Source: Stieleria neptunia (lineage in GTDB: Bacteria > Planctomycetota > Planctomycetia > Pirellulales > Pirellulaceae). Taken from it: 64,000 nt of DNA. Below are positions 17,978 through 26,259 of this stretch, piece after piece. Position 1 is the first letter of the stretch. Every line of letters starts with the position of its first letter. The notes beneath the pieces are model-generated. The model did not search any database, was not told the DNA's origin, and saw only the letters and a program-made list of their open reading frames with translations. The position numbers and the translations under genes were made by a program. The stretch is taken from NCBI RefSeq assembly GCF_007754155.1, contig NZ_CP037423.1, positions 4,588,001-4,652,000 of the forward strand, in the 5' to 3' direction.

Positions 17978-18814
17978 ATGACCTTACTTGGGAAGTCGTT
18001 TACCGTCATCATTTTCCTGCTCAGCCTGTCCTTCATGGTCTTGGCCCTGGCGGTCAATGCTTCGCATCGCAACTGGCGCGATGTCGTGTTGGGGCCGAGC
18101 GGGTACAAGGAAAAGATCGAGGCCATCTCTCGCGAGAATGAGCAGCTGGAGGACGCCAAACAGCGGGCTCAAGCGGCGCTCAGTCGCGAGCAAGTCGCCC
18201 GTCGAACCGCGCTGGCTTCGTTGCAAACCCAGTTGGACCAACTGCAAGAAGAATTGCAATTGCGAATCAGCTCGGTGCAAAAGCTCGAAGGCGAATTGTC
18301 CAACCTGGCTCAGGTCGACAAGATTCGCGCCGAGGAGCTGCAAACGCTGACCGACACGACCGCGAACCTTCGCGATCAGGTGCGGAAAGAACAGCAAGAT
18401 CGCGATGCCTTGTTCGCCCAAACGCTGGTGCTGCAAGACAAACTCAACCAAGCACGTGGCGTCCGTCTGCAATTCGAAACGCGGAATCAGAATCTGCAAA
18501 AAGAGCTGACTCGGTTCCGTGAGATCGCCGACCACATGGGGATCGATCCCAAGGCGCCGCTGGACGGGGCACCGCCGGAACGCAACGGGAATGTCTTGGT
18601 CATCAATCGAACCAAGGGTTTGGCCGAAGTTTCGATCGGCATGGACGACGGGATTCGCCCCGGCCACGAACTCGAAGTCACCCGGAAATCGCGTTACATC
18701 GGCCGTTTGAAGGTTCTCAAAGCGACCCCCAACCGAGCCGTCGGCGAGATCATGAAAGACTACAGCGAAGGTTTTATTCTGGAGGGTGACCGTGTCGACA
18801 CTTCCATCGACTGA
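17978..18814 (+). CDS. Membrane-anchored coiled-coil protein, planctomycete type
   Basis: A 278-residue protein with an N-terminal membrane helix (FTVIIFLLSLSFMVLALAV, residues 8-26). A long coiled coil at about residues 45-190 (ENEQLEDAKQRAQAALSREQ, LQTQLDQLQEELQLRISSVQ) leads to a C-terminal globular domain from residue 205 (NVLVINRTKGLAEVSIGMDD, RPGHELEVTRKS, AVGEIMKDYSEGFILEGDRV). The C-terminal domain resembles that of the 26260-27741 gene product, so the two appear to be paralogues. The GTG of the next small membrane gene lies inside the last 30 bases, so the two are translationally coupled. The function is unknown; an envelope or division scaffold is possible. Confidence 0.75.
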   Translation: MTLLGKSFTVIIFLLSLSFMVLALAVNASHRNWRDVVLGPSGYKEKIEAISRENEQLEDAKQRAQAALSREQVARRTALASLQTQLDQLQEELQLRISSVQKLEGELSNLAQVDKIRAEELQTLTDTTANLRDQVRKEQQDRDALFAQTLVLQDKLNQARGVRLQFETRNQNLQKELTRFREIADHMGIDPKAPLDGAPPERNGNVLVINRTKGLAEVSIGMDDGIRPGHELEVTRKSRYIGRLKVLKATPNRAVGEIMKDYSEGFILEGDRVDTSID

Positions 18815-18992
18815 GGGTGGCAAACAGCCGCCGAGCGTCTACACCGTCATGCTCGTGTTGAGCATGGTGTTCTTGTTGATCGCCGTGATTGCCATGTGGA
18901 TCGAACTGCGACGCTGGGCACCGGATTATTTCCGAACCAGCGGCGCCAACCCGATGGTCCAGGTCGTCAGCACCGTCGACCACTTCGCTTAG
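18786..18992 (+). CDS. Small single-span membrane protein coupled to the coiled-coil gene
   Basis: A 68-residue protein that starts at a GTG directly after GGAGG and overlaps the previous gene by 29 bases. One membrane helix at about residues 19-38 (YTVMLVLSMVFLLIAVIAMW) is followed by a short charged tail with conserved-looking aromatics (LRRWAPDYF). The overlap and strong ribosome binding site indicate coupled synthesis, so it is probably a partner of the coiled-coil protein. No known family is recognised. Confidence 0.7.
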   Translation: MTVSTLPSTEGGKQPPSVYTVMLVLSMVFLLIAVIAMWIELRRWAPDYFRTSGANPMVQVVSTVDHFA

Positions 18993-19016
18993 TAGGGCAT
19001 GCTGTGCATGCCATGC

Positions 19017-19066
19017 GTCACGCACAGCGTGACCTACGCGCTGTTCGTCACGCACAGCGTGACCTA
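19017..19066. repeat. Family 2 hairpin repeats (two tandem copies) between convergent genes
   Basis: Two copies of GTCACGCACAGCGTGAC, each a 7-bp stem with a three-base loop, lie between the converging membrane gene (stop 18992) and SDR gene (stop 19064). The reverse SDR stop codon lies inside the repeat's CCTAC end. Likely a bidirectional terminator or REP-like element. Confidence 0.7.
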
Positions 19067-19870
19067 CTTGCGCAACACCCAATTCATCAGCGGTGGGCAT
19101 AACCGGTCGGCGTAGACCAGCAGTTTTCCTGCCAGGCTGAGGATCACTTCGGAGCGGCGTTTGCCGATCGCCGCCAGGGTTGACGCGGCGACTCGGTCGG
19201 CCGGCCAACTGCCAACGCTTTTGGATTTGGCGTCGGCGTCGGATTCCACCAGCACGTCGAAAAACTCACTCTCGGTCGTGCTCGGGCTGACCAAGGTCAC
19301 TCGTACCGACGTTCCCGCCAACTCGGCACGCAGCGCATCGCTCCAGCCATGCATCGCAAACTTGCTGGCACAGTACTCCGATTTGTCCGGCACCGCGCGA
19401 TGGCCCAGCACACTGCCGAGATTGCAAATCACCGCGTCGTTGCTGGATTTCAGGTACGGCAGCAAGCGACGGGTCAGTTGGGCCGGGGCAAAGAAGTTGA
19501 CCTCCATGATCTTTCGCAGCCGCGACTCCGTCGCCTCTTCGAAGCTACCGATCGCGCCGATGCCCGCGTTGTTGACCAGCAGATCCAGTGAGCCACCGCG
19601 GGATTGAATCAGCGATTCCATTTGATCGTGTGTGGCGGACTCCGTCACATCTCCGCAGATCGGCAGCAGCAGGTCGTCGACGCCGTCGCGGTGGATCTCG
19701 TCCGAGAGAGACTGCAAACGATCCGCACGTCGCGCAACCGCGATGACTCGGCAACCGGCCGCGGTGAGCCGCTTGGACAGACATCGGCCGATGCCGCTGC
19801 TGGCACCGGTGACGACCGCCAGTTTTCCGCTCGGATTCCAGTGGGCCAAGTCGTGGCTCCTTTGATTCAT
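19064..19870 (-). CDS. Short-chain dehydrogenase/reductase (SDR) family oxidoreductase
   Basis: NAD(P)-dependent oxidoreductase of 268 residues. The nucleotide-binding motif TGASSGIG lies near residue 22, with the Arg-rich segment VIAVARRADRLQSL after it. The LLVNNAGIG motif and a catalytic Ser/Tyr/Lys set (NLGSVLGH, then YCASKFAMHGW) follow. The ATG at 19870 (MNQRSHDLAHWN) is preferred, because the frame further upstream is a translation of dispersed repeats (GCAAGC...GGAAGCTT) rather than a protein. The substrate is unknown. It converges on the coiled-coil unit and lies downstream of hflX on the same strand, separated by repeats. Confidence 0.88.
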   Translation of the reverse strand: MNQRSHDLAHWNPSGKLAVVTGASSGIGRCLSKRLTAAGCRVIAVARRADRLQSLSDEIHRDGVDDLLLPICGDVTESATHDQMESLIQSRGGSLDLLVNNAGIGAIGSFEEATESRLRKIMEVNFFAPAQLTRRLLPYLKSSNDAVICNLGSVLGHRAVPDKSEYCASKFAMHGWSDALRAELAGTSVRVTLVSPSTTESEFFDVLVESDADAKSKSVGSWPADRVAASTLAAIGKRRSEVILSLAGKLLVYADRLCPPLMNWVLRK

Positions 19871-19880
19871 GTGATGCAAG

Positions 19881-20005
19881 CATCCTGCTTGCCGACACGT
19901 AGGGAAAGCATCCTGCTTGCCTTCGGCAGCAGCAACGCAAGCTGGAAGCTTACGCCACGGCAACGCAAGCTGGAAGCTTAGGCCACGGCAACGCAAGCTG
20001 GATGC
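19881..20005. repeat. Tandem copies of dispersed repeat family 3
   Basis: Three near-identical copies of a unit with GCAACGCAAGCTGGAAGCTTA followed by CGCCACG or GGCCACG occur at about 19932-20005. They are preceded by AAGCATCCTGCTTGCC units at about 19882-19925. Related copies lie at 24658-24711. They sit between hflX and the SDR gene. Confidence 0.75.
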
Positions 20006-21367
20006 TTAGGCCACGTCGGTGGCGGGGGTGTCGACGGGCGGTTCTGCGGGAACGTCAACTGGTGGTTCCACGGGTGCGAAGGTGCCGGTGCCCGCCGGAC
20101 GGATGGAGATGGCCGACTTGCGCGCCGGCCCCATCGCGGCGACGGGCATTTTCACACGCACGTTGACGACATCGGCACCGAAGTGCTGTGAAACGATTTC
20201 TCCCTTGGCCGCCAGGTAAGCCAGCAATTTTCCGTCGCCGGGATCGACATCGATGTCCAAATCCAGGAACTCGCGACCGAGCGCTTCGCCGACCGCCTCG
20301 GTTAACATCTCGAGTCCCTTGACGCTCTTAGCGCTGACGGGAATCGCGTTCGGGTAACGATCCAGCACCCGGTTCAGCATCGCCGGTGATTTGATCGCAT
20401 CGATCTTGTTGAGCACCAGCAGCGTGTCCTTCTCTTCGATCTCCAGTTCGCTGAGCACTTTGTACACGGCGCTGATCTGGTCGAACACGTTGGCGTTGCT
20501 GGCGTCGGCGACGTGCAGCAACAGATCGGCCTGCCGGGTTTCTTCCAACGTCGATTTGAAGCTGGCAACCAAGGAGTGGGGCAGATCGCGAATGAACCCA
20601 ACGGTATCGCTGAGCAGGACGGTGCCCCAGTGGGGCAGGTACCAGCGACGGGTGCGGGTGTCCAGCGTGGCAAATAACTTGTCCGCGGCTTGGACTCCCG
20701 CTTCGGTCAAGGCGTTCATCAAGGTGCTCTTGCCGGCGTTGGTGTAACCGACCAGTGAAACCGTCGGTGCTTCCTTACGCGAGGCGACCTGGCGCTCGCG
20801 GCGCGATTCCACCTTGCCCAATTCTTGTTTGAGATCGTGGATGCGTTTTTGGGCCAATCGGCGGTCGACTTCCAGCTGCTTTTCACCGGGGCCACGCATC
20901 CCCACGCCCATCGCTTGGCGCGACAGGTGGGTCCACATCCGCTTCAACCGCGGCAGCGTGTATTCCAACTGGGCCAGCTCGACGGCCAGGCGAGACTCGT
21001 ACGTTCGCGCCCCCGCGGCAAAGATGTCCAGAATCAACTCGGTCCGGTCGAGGACTTTGGCGCCCGTCGCTTTCTCCAGATTCCGGATTTGCCCGGGAGT
21101 CAATTCGTTATCAAAAATCACCACGTCGGCTTTGGTCTTTTCGACCAGCAAACGCAATTCCTCGACTTTTCCTTTTCCGAGGTAGGTGCCATGCTCAGCA
21201 GACGCACGCCGCTGGATCAATTCTCCGACAACCTGGGTGCCAGATGTCGTCGCCAATCCATGCAGTTCCTCCAGCGGATCTTCCGGTGCCGGCGTGTCGG
21301 GCAAGATCAATCGTGCCAAGACGCTTCGTTCCGGAGTGTCATCACTGACTAGATGTTGTTCACGCAC
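20006..21367 (-). CDS. hflX: GTPase HflX
   Basis: Ribosome-associated GTPase that splits or rescues stalled 70S ribosomes. The 453-residue protein shows the HflX N-terminal domain (GELIQRRASAEHGTYLGKGK, FDNELTPGQIRNLEKATG), the linker signature GMRGPGEKQLEVDRR, and the G domain. G1 is GYTNAGKST at residues 207-215, G3 DTVGFIRDLPH, G4 NKID, and G5 PVSAKSVKG. A C-terminal domain and a Pro/Val tail (PPVDVPAEPPVDTPATDVA) follow. The start ATG at 21367 gives a complete N-domain. No hfq or hflKC genes are adjacent. Confidence 0.95.
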   Translation of the reverse strand: MREQHLVSDDTPERSVLARLILPDTPAPEDPLEELHGLATTSGTQVVGELIQRRASAEHGTYLGKGKVEELRLLVEKTKADVVIFDNELTPGQIRNLEKATGAKVLDRTELILDIFAAGARTYESRLAVELAQLEYTLPRLKRMWTHLSRQAMGVGMRGPGEKQLEVDRRLAQKRIHDLKQELGKVESRRERQVASRKEAPTVSLVGYTNAGKSTLMNALTEAGVQAADKLFATLDTRTRRWYLPHWGTVLLSDTVGFIRDLPHSLVASFKSTLEETRQADLLLHVADASNANVFDQISAVYKVLSELEIEEKDTLLVLNKIDAIKSPAMLNRVLDRYPNAIPVSAKSVKGLEMLTEAVGEALGREFLDLDIDVDPGDGKLLAYLAAKGEIVSQHFGADVVNVRVKMPVAAMGPARKSAISIRPAGTGTFAPVEPPVDVPAEPPVDTPATDVA

Positions 21368-21876
21368 TTAGGGAAAAGTCCTCCTGAAATCTTCGGGTCG
21401 CTCGGACCCCTTTAGTATAGCCAAGCAAGTCTGGCAACGTCGGCCTGTGCAGTCCAACTAAGCACCTCGCATGCCAACCGGGCGGAAATCAGCCCCTTCG
21501 CGGCCGGATTGTACGGCTTCGGCAGGTAAATCCCAACGGATTTTCGGCTAGATTCCGGCATTGCCAGCGACCTTGAGATGCAATCGGCCGCGATTCGAAC
21601 CCGAATTTGCCCGCGGACCGAGCAGCCCAGGATCCCTGCCACGCCCATCAGACGCATTCGCCCGGCGAGGGGTTCGCGAAACACCGTCAAAGACTGGACG
21701 GCTCGCGGCCAGCCGCTAACAACAAGCAGACAGGGTGGGCGGAACAGCGCGAGCGGCCTGTCAAAGTCGTGAGCCGCGACGCGGAAGCGGCCGGGCATGC
21801 CGGTGTCGCCCGAGGCCTCACGGCCTGCGGCTCACCATTGACTCAACAAATCCCACCAAATCGACCAGTCGTCGAT
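21368..21876. other. Intergenic region upstream of hflX
   Basis: About 510 bases without a convincing gene. It holds copy D of the nested palindromic repeat (about 21752-21872), preceded by fragments such as GGACGGCTCGCGG. The first 200 bases probably contain the hflX promoter; no clear consensus is claimed. Confidence 0.5.
21752..21872 (+). repeat. 123-bp nested palindromic repeat, diverged copy D
   Basis: Runs from GCGGCCTGTCAAAGTCGTGAG through GCGGAAGCGGCCGGGC, GCCCGAGGCCTCACGG and CGGCTCACCATTGACTCAAC to CCAAATCGACCAGTCGTC. The order of blocks is the same as in copies C and E, with many substitutions in the outer arms. Confidence 0.7.
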
Positions 21877-22560
21877 TCATCGCGGCTTTTTGCGACCGCG
21901 AGCTTTCGAACCGACCAGGGTCACAAAGTATCCCTCTTGGGTAACGCGACCGGTTTCGTCAAGCAATTGTCTCAGCCAGCGGACTTTCACGGCACGGCGA
22001 CCATGGGGCTCAATCTCGACGATTTCGTTACGAGCTTGAACCCGATCACCAAAGAAAACCGGGGCGACAAACCGCCAATCTTCGACCGCGACAAAGGCCA
22101 GCGTGGATGCTTTGGGATGATTCGTACCCAGGCCCGCCAACACGCTCAGACCCAGCAAGCCATGGGCGATCGGTTTTCCGTAAGGAGATCCCGATCCCTG
22201 ATCACCGTGTAACGGCGTGTGATCGCCTGTCAGGTCCGCGAACGCCTGCACATCGCTGTCGGTGATCTGACGCATCTCAGTCTGCCAAACATCTCCGACG
22301 GCCAAGTCTTCCGCGTAGAGTGTCGGATCGGCCGGAGGCAGTGATTCAATCGCCGCGGGCAGTGATTTAATCGCGGCGGGCAGTGACTCAATCGCTGGGG
22401 GGGGGGATTCAATCGCTGAGGGAAGTGATTCAATCGCCGGGGGGGGTGAGACCAGATGCACCGTCTCCGGGGTTTCCGCACTGACCGATTTGGTCGGTTC
22501 CGAATCGATCCGAAAGCTCGCAGGTTGGGCGTCCCTTGGGTTGGCAGTTGATTCGGGCAT
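21877..22560 (-). CDS. MaoC-like hydratase/dehydratase domain protein with repeat-rich N-terminus
   Basis: The C-terminal 140 residues form a hot-dog fold of the MaoC/(R)-enoyl-CoA hydratase family: VWQTEMRQITDSDVQAFADL, TGDHTPLHGDQGSGSPYGKP, IAHGLLGLSVLAGLG. The D-x-x-P-x-H catalytic pattern is visible (DHTPLH), with GKPIAHG following. The N-terminal 80 residues are a disordered repeat (AIESLP/AIESPP/AIKSLP, six units) coded by imperfect 21-24 base repeats. These contain G runs of 10 (22397-22406) and 8 (22439-22446) on the plus strand. The family usually begins near the DLAVGDVW segment, so the repeat extension is unusual. The substrate is unknown. Confidence 0.8.
   Translation of the reverse strand: MPESTANPRDAQPASFRIDSEPTKSVSAETPETVHLVSPPPAIESLPSAIESPPPAIESLPAAIKSLPAAIESLPPADPTLYAEDLAVGDVWQTEMRQITDSDVQAFADLTGDHTPLHGDQGSGSPYGKPIAHGLLGLSVLAGLGTNHPKASTLAFVAVEDWRFVAPVFFGDRVQARNEIVEIEPHGRRAVKVRWLRQLLDETGRVTQEGYFVTLVGSKARGRKKPR
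22320..22446 (-). repeat. Coding repeats with long homopolymer runs in the MaoC-like gene
   Basis: Six imperfect repeats each containing GATTCAATCGC or a close variant are interleaved with G-rich spacers, two of which are uninterrupted runs of 10 and 8 G. A one-base change in either run would shift the frame ahead of the MaoC domain. Confidence 0.75.
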
Positions 22561-23026
22561 TGGGACTACGGCGATCTCAGGAGACAGGGGGGCGTGTCGT
22601 CATGCGACGGCCACCATCATGCCGCATTCGCTTAAAACTTCCTAGCATTCAGCGGCAACATTCTTTAGTTTTTTCCCGCATTTTGGGATCTTTTTGGATT
22701 GCGGCGACCGAAACGGTCTGTCTGACTGGGGGACAACGGCAGACTTTGTAAACTGTCGGTCGGTGACGCGTCATCGGCCCTCCGCTTAAGATAGAATGCC
22801 GGGGCGCGAGGCGCTGTGCATCGGTGCCGTTTCGGCCTGATGATCGAAGCCCGTCTGCGTCTGCAAGGGGCCGCACGTCGCCCTTCGTGCCCTTGATCGC
22901 GGCTGACATGATCGCGTTGAGCAAGGACATCCAATGCATGAACAGGCCGGTTTGCTGTTTTCAACGTGTTCCAATTCAACGTGTTCCAATTCACCGTCTT
23001 CCCACTCCCCACCCGCATCTCCCGCC
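22561..23026. other. Intergenic region between divergent genes
   Basis: About 465 bases between the reverse MaoC-like gene and the forward FG-GAP gene. A short tandem repeat (GTGTTCCAATTCAAC, about two and a half units) lies at about 22968-22995 just before the FG-GAP start. No RNA gene is recognised. Confidence 0.5.
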
Positions 23027-24304
23027 ATGATCACACGGATCCCGCTTCGTCTCGCCATGTTGGCCCCGATTCTCTGCACGTTGCTGTTCAGCGCTCTGCT
23101 GGCGGCCGGCGGCGATGTCCATGCCGGCAAACCGGTTGAATTTACCGTACGGATGCTCGCGCTTGATGCCAACGAGGGGATTGCGGCGGGCGACGTCGAT
23201 GGCGATGGCGTGACTGATTTGGTGGCCGGTCGCCAGTGGTTCAAGGGCGGCGATTGGGCGGCACGACCGCTGCGCAACATCGATGACTGGAACGGTTATG
23301 TGCAAAGCAACGGTGACTACTTGTTCGACGTCAATGGCGACGGCCGGCTGGATGTCATCGCCGGATCGTTCTTGCCGACCGAGGTTTATTGGTACGAAAA
23401 CCCCGGCGAGGAAGCGTTGCGGTTGGGGAAACAATGGCCGGCCCACTTGCTGAAAGACACCAAGAAGTCTCAGAACGAAGGTCAACTGTTCGAAGACTTG
23501 GACGGGGACGGACGCCCCGAGTGGATCGTCAATAGTTGGAAAAAGGATTGCCCCATGATGGTCTATCGGTTGCTCGATCGAACCGGCAATTCGGAGCCCG
23601 CCAGCGAGACCACTCAAGCAACCGGCAAGCCGGGCGGCGCGAAGAAAGCGGCTGCCAAACCGGAGAACTCGGCCAAGTATTCTCTCGTCGGGCATACCCT
23701 GGGCGAATCCGCCAATGGGCACGGTGTCGCCGTCGGTGATTTGAACGGCGACGGAAAGACCGACGTCTTGGTCGGCCAAGGTTGGTATGAACAGCCGCAA
23801 TCGGACCCCTGGGGCCAACCCTGGATCTTCCACGCCGACTGGGATTTGCACAGTTCCCTGCCGATGATCGTGACCGATTTGGATCAAGATGGCGACAGCG
23901 ACCTGATCATCGGCAAAGGGCATGATTACGGATTGTCATGGTGGGAACAAACCGAACCGGACAAGGAGACTGGCAAGCTCTCCTTCGAGATTCACGAGAT
24001 CGATTCCAGCTTCAGCCAGCCCCACTCGCTGGCTTGGGTTGATCTGGACGGTGACGGCAACAAAGATCTGATCACCGGCAAACGCTACTACGCCCACAAC
24101 AGTCGTGATCCCGGCGGCAACGAGCCGCCTTGTCTGTACTACTACACGTGGGATCAAGCATCCAAATCATTCCAACGCCACACCATCGATGAAGGTCACG
24201 TCGGCTGTGGATTGCAGATCGTGGCCGAAGACCTCAACGGCGACTCCAAAGTGGACATCGCTGTTGCCGGAAAAAGCGGTACGTATCTGTTGCTCGCCCA
24301 ATGA
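23027..24304 (+). CDS. Secreted FG-GAP/VCBS repeat protein
   Basis: A 425-residue exported protein with signal peptide MITRIPLRLAMLAPILCTLL...AGGDVHA. At least six FG-GAP/VCBS-type calcium-binding repeats follow (GDVDGDGVTDLVAGR, DVNGDGRLDVIAGS, DLDGDGRPEWIVNS, DLNGDGKTDVLVGQ, DLDQDGDSDLIIGK, DLDGDGNKDLITGK, DLNGDSKVDIAVAG). These should form a beta-propeller. The ATG at 23027 begins the signal peptide; the longer frame from 22934 translates a repeat. The stop overlaps the start of the MazG-like gene (ATGA), so they are co-translated, although the functional link is unclear. Such propellers in planctomycetes often accompany sugar or aldose-related proteins; no ligand is evident here. Confidence 0.85.
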   Translation: MITRIPLRLAMLAPILCTLLFSALLAAGGDVHAGKPVEFTVRMLALDANEGIAAGDVDGDGVTDLVAGRQWFKGGDWAARPLRNIDDWNGYVQSNGDYLFDVNGDGRLDVIAGSFLPTEVYWYENPGEEALRLGKQWPAHLLKDTKKSQNEGQLFEDLDGDGRPEWIVNSWKKDCPMMVYRLLDRTGNSEPASETTQATGKPGGAKKAAAKPENSAKYSLVGHTLGESANGHGVAVGDLNGDGKTDVLVGQGWYEQPQSDPWGQPWIFHADWDLHSSLPMIVTDLDQDGDSDLIIGKGHDYGLSWWEQTEPDKETGKLSFEIHEIDSSFSQPHSLAWVDLDGDGNKDLITGKRYYAHNSRDPGGNEPPCLYYYTWDQASKSFQRHTIDEGHVGCGLQIVAEDLNGDSKVDIAVAGKSGTYLLLAQ

Positions 24305-24654
24305 GTGCGACCGAAGACCGCGCGCCGCTTACGCTTCGTCAGGCGCAGGACCAGGTGGACCATTGGATCCAAACGATCGGCGTTCGTTACTTTGACGAGC
24401 TGACCAATTTGGCTCAGCTGGTCGAAGAGGTCGGCGAGGTGGCGCGGGTCCTCTCACGCACCTGTGGCGAGCAATCGTACAAGTCGACCGATCAACCCGG
24501 CGACTTGGCTGACGAACTAGCCGACGTGTTGTTCGTGACGATCTGTCTGGCCAATCAGACCGGTATCGACCTGACCGCAGCGCTGCGGGCGAACTTGGAA
24601 AAGAAAACCAAGCGCGACAAGGATCGACATCGCAACAACGAGAAACTGCGCTAG
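24301..24654 (+). CDS. MazG-like nucleotide pyrophosphohydrolase
   Basis: A 117-residue all-helical protein of the MazG/dUTPase-2 superfamily. It has the metal-binding EEVGEVARVL motif at about residues 39-48 and the second motif DELADVLFVTICLAN at about residues 70-84, giving the ExxE...ExxD arrangement. These enzymes hydrolyse (deoxy)nucleoside triphosphates to monophosphates and pyrophosphate. The single-domain length matches the short MazG-like group rather than full MazG. The start overlaps the FG-GAP stop by four bases. It converges on the methyltransferase gene across a repeat block. Confidence 0.88.
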   Translation: MSATEDRAPLTLRQAQDQVDHWIQTIGVRYFDELTNLAQLVEEVGEVARVLSRTCGEQSYKSTDQPGDLADELADVLFVTICLANQTGIDLTAALRANLEKKTKRDKDRHRNNEKLR

Positions 24655-24657
24655 TGG

Positions 24658-24760
24658 CGTAAGCTTCCAGCTTGCGTTGCCGCAGTGTAAGCTTCCGGCT
24701 TGCGTTGCAGCAGCATCGCTCGTCCCGTGCATGCCCTCCGTCACGCACCGCGTGACCTAC
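24658..24760. repeat. Family 3 and family 2 repeats between convergent genes
   Basis: GTAAGCTTCC(A/G)GCTTGCGTTG occurs twice at about 24659-24709, followed by the hairpin GTCACGCACCGCGTGAC at 24740-24756 and CTAC. The stop codon of the reverse methyltransferase gene (24757-24759) lies at the edge of the hairpin, as in the SDR gene. Confidence 0.7.
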
Positions 24761-25542
24761 GTCTCCGCACCCAACTTTCGCAGCACGAACAGGCCTTCCA
24801 GCAGTTCTTTGTCAAACGGCAACGGATCGTCGATGTCGTAGGCGAAGTCGAAGGATGCGACCAATTCAAATTGATCGCTGACCTTTTTGAACAGTCGTTT
24901 CAATTGCGTTGGCGTGTACAGCCGCAGCGGAAACTCGCTTTGAATGCGGACGATTTCCCCGCTCGATTTAACGGCCTTCAGTTTCACGCGCAGGGTTTCC
25001 AGGCGTTTCTTTTCATCGGTGTGGGGAACACTGATGGTCGTCGTGAGCGTCGTTCCGGCTTGACTCATTTTGAATCGTTCGACGACCGCTTCATAGTCTT
25101 CTTCAGGCACCAGGTGCATGCCCAAAATATAGATCCCGCCGGTGGCAATCGAGTCGGCCATGCTGCGCAGGTGGGCGACGGCGTCCTTTTCGGTCAGCAG
25201 GTGGCGGAACGTGTTGTAGGTGCAAAACGCCGCGTCGAACGGTTTCTCAAACTCCAGGTGCGTCATGTCGCCCTTGACGCACGTCGCCTGCAGCTTTCGT
25301 CGTTTCAACTTGCGACGCATGTAGTTCAACATCGCGTCGCTGAGATCCAGGCCCGTCGCGTCGTAGCCCTTGGCGGCCATCGCCACGACCAGCCGTCCGC
25401 TGCCGCATCCGGGTTCAAACACACGCCGCACTTTGCGCCCGGCAAACCGCTGGAAGGCTTCTTCAAAAAAAGCGACTTCGACCGGCGTTTCTTCCCGAAA
25501 CAGCATGTCGAAGTATTGGGGGTAGTCGTACCAGTTTGCCAA
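24757..25542 (-). CDS. Class I SAM-dependent methyltransferase
   Basis: A 261-residue methyltransferase. Motif I is VFEPGCGSGRLVVAMAAKG at about residues 41-59, with the acidic loop GLDLSDAMLNYMRRK, motif II-like CVKGDMTHLEF, and FDAAFCTYNTFRHLLT before motif III (GGIYILGMHL). The C-terminal half contains DEKKRLETLRVKLKAV and ends near PLPFDKELLEGLFVLRKLG. The starting residues MANWYDYPQYFDMLFREE are typical of small-molecule methyltransferases of this type. The substrate is unknown. The upstream gene (a secreted protein) is on the same strand 47 bases away. Confidence 0.88.
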   Translation of the reverse strand: MANWYDYPQYFDMLFREETPVEVAFFEEAFQRFAGRKVRRVFEPGCGSGRLVVAMAAKGYDATGLDLSDAMLNYMRRKLKRRKLQATCVKGDMTHLEFEKPFDAAFCTYNTFRHLLTEKDAVAHLRSMADSIATGGIYILGMHLVPEEDYEAVVERFKMSQAGTTLTTTISVPHTDEKKRLETLRVKLKAVKSSGEIVRIQSEFPLRLYTPTQLKRLFKKVSDQFELVASFDFAYDIDDPLPFDKELLEGLFVLRKLGAET

Positions 25543-25589
25543 GGTGATGCTCTAGTGGTGTTACGGAATTCGACGCCAGCGGCGCAAAG

Positions 25590-26126
25590 TCAATTCGCTC
25601 CGTTGCTGCCGTCCGATGCCGGTTCAGGAGAGGTTTCCGCGGAGTTGTCGGCGGAGTGCTCGGGCAGTGCAACGATCTTCCCGAACAGGTGCCCGCCGTG
25701 GTCCCCGTGTTGCCAGGTTCCGGCATAGCGACCGGCTTGGGGACCGGGTTGAATCAACACGCGGGCGTCGAAGGTGCCCATGCCGGGGATCCACAACGAA
25801 TCGAGCGTGATCACCGGCGTGTTGCCGGACCACAGGATTTTCAGATCCATCGGCAGTTCCTGGTCGACGTTGCCGTATTTGATTCGCGCGGTGAACCGAT
25901 ACAGATCCGCCGCGGGAAGTTTTTCGCACGACTTGATCGTGTACGCTTCGGTCTTCGGCGACCCGTCCTTTCCATCGACGGTGAACTTGCCGATGAACTG
26001 GGTTCCGCTCAAGTACTTCGCCAACCGGGTTTCCCGCGTGGTTGCTTCGTCGGCAACCGCGGGACCGGAAACGATCAAACCCAGAGCCAGGATGGCGAGC
26101 GAGAGTCGAAAGACGTGGTGGGTCAT
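25590..26126 (-). CDS. Secreted protein of unknown function
   Basis: A 178-residue protein with a clear signal peptide (MTHHVFRLSLAILALGLIVSGPAVADE, probable cut after AVA). The mature chain has a beta-rich pattern (FIGKFTVDGKDG, YRFTARIKYGNVDQELPMDL, VITLDSLWIPGMGTFDARVL) ending in a segment about a TWQHGDHGGHLFGKI turn. The tail is polar and rich in Ser/Glu/Asn. It resembles small exported proteins of planctomycetes that carry a lipocalin-like or heme/metal-free beta domain, but I cannot name the family. Confidence 0.7.
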   Translation of the reverse strand: MTHHVFRLSLAILALGLIVSGPAVADEATTRETRLAKYLSGTQFIGKFTVDGKDGSPKTEAYTIKSCEKLPAADLYRFTARIKYGNVDQELPMDLKILWSGNTPVITLDSLWIPGMGTFDARVLIQPGPQAGRYAGTWQHGDHGGHLFGKIVALPEHSADNSAETSPEPASDGSNGAN

Positions 26127-26259
26127 GATGGCACCTCAAAGGGAACAAGGGGATGCCATCAGTCTAACGTCGCCGCCAAGCGAAGAGTAAGGGGCGGGCG
26201 CCAAGCTTTCCCGGCGTTGACAGGCTGGAAGCCTATCCCACTCCTTCTCCGCTGGTCGC

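Noticed and set aside
19880..19996. N-terminal extension of the SDR protein
   Set aside because: The frame is open but encodes dispersed GCAAGC/GGAAGCTT repeats; the ATG at 19870 gives the normal SDR start.
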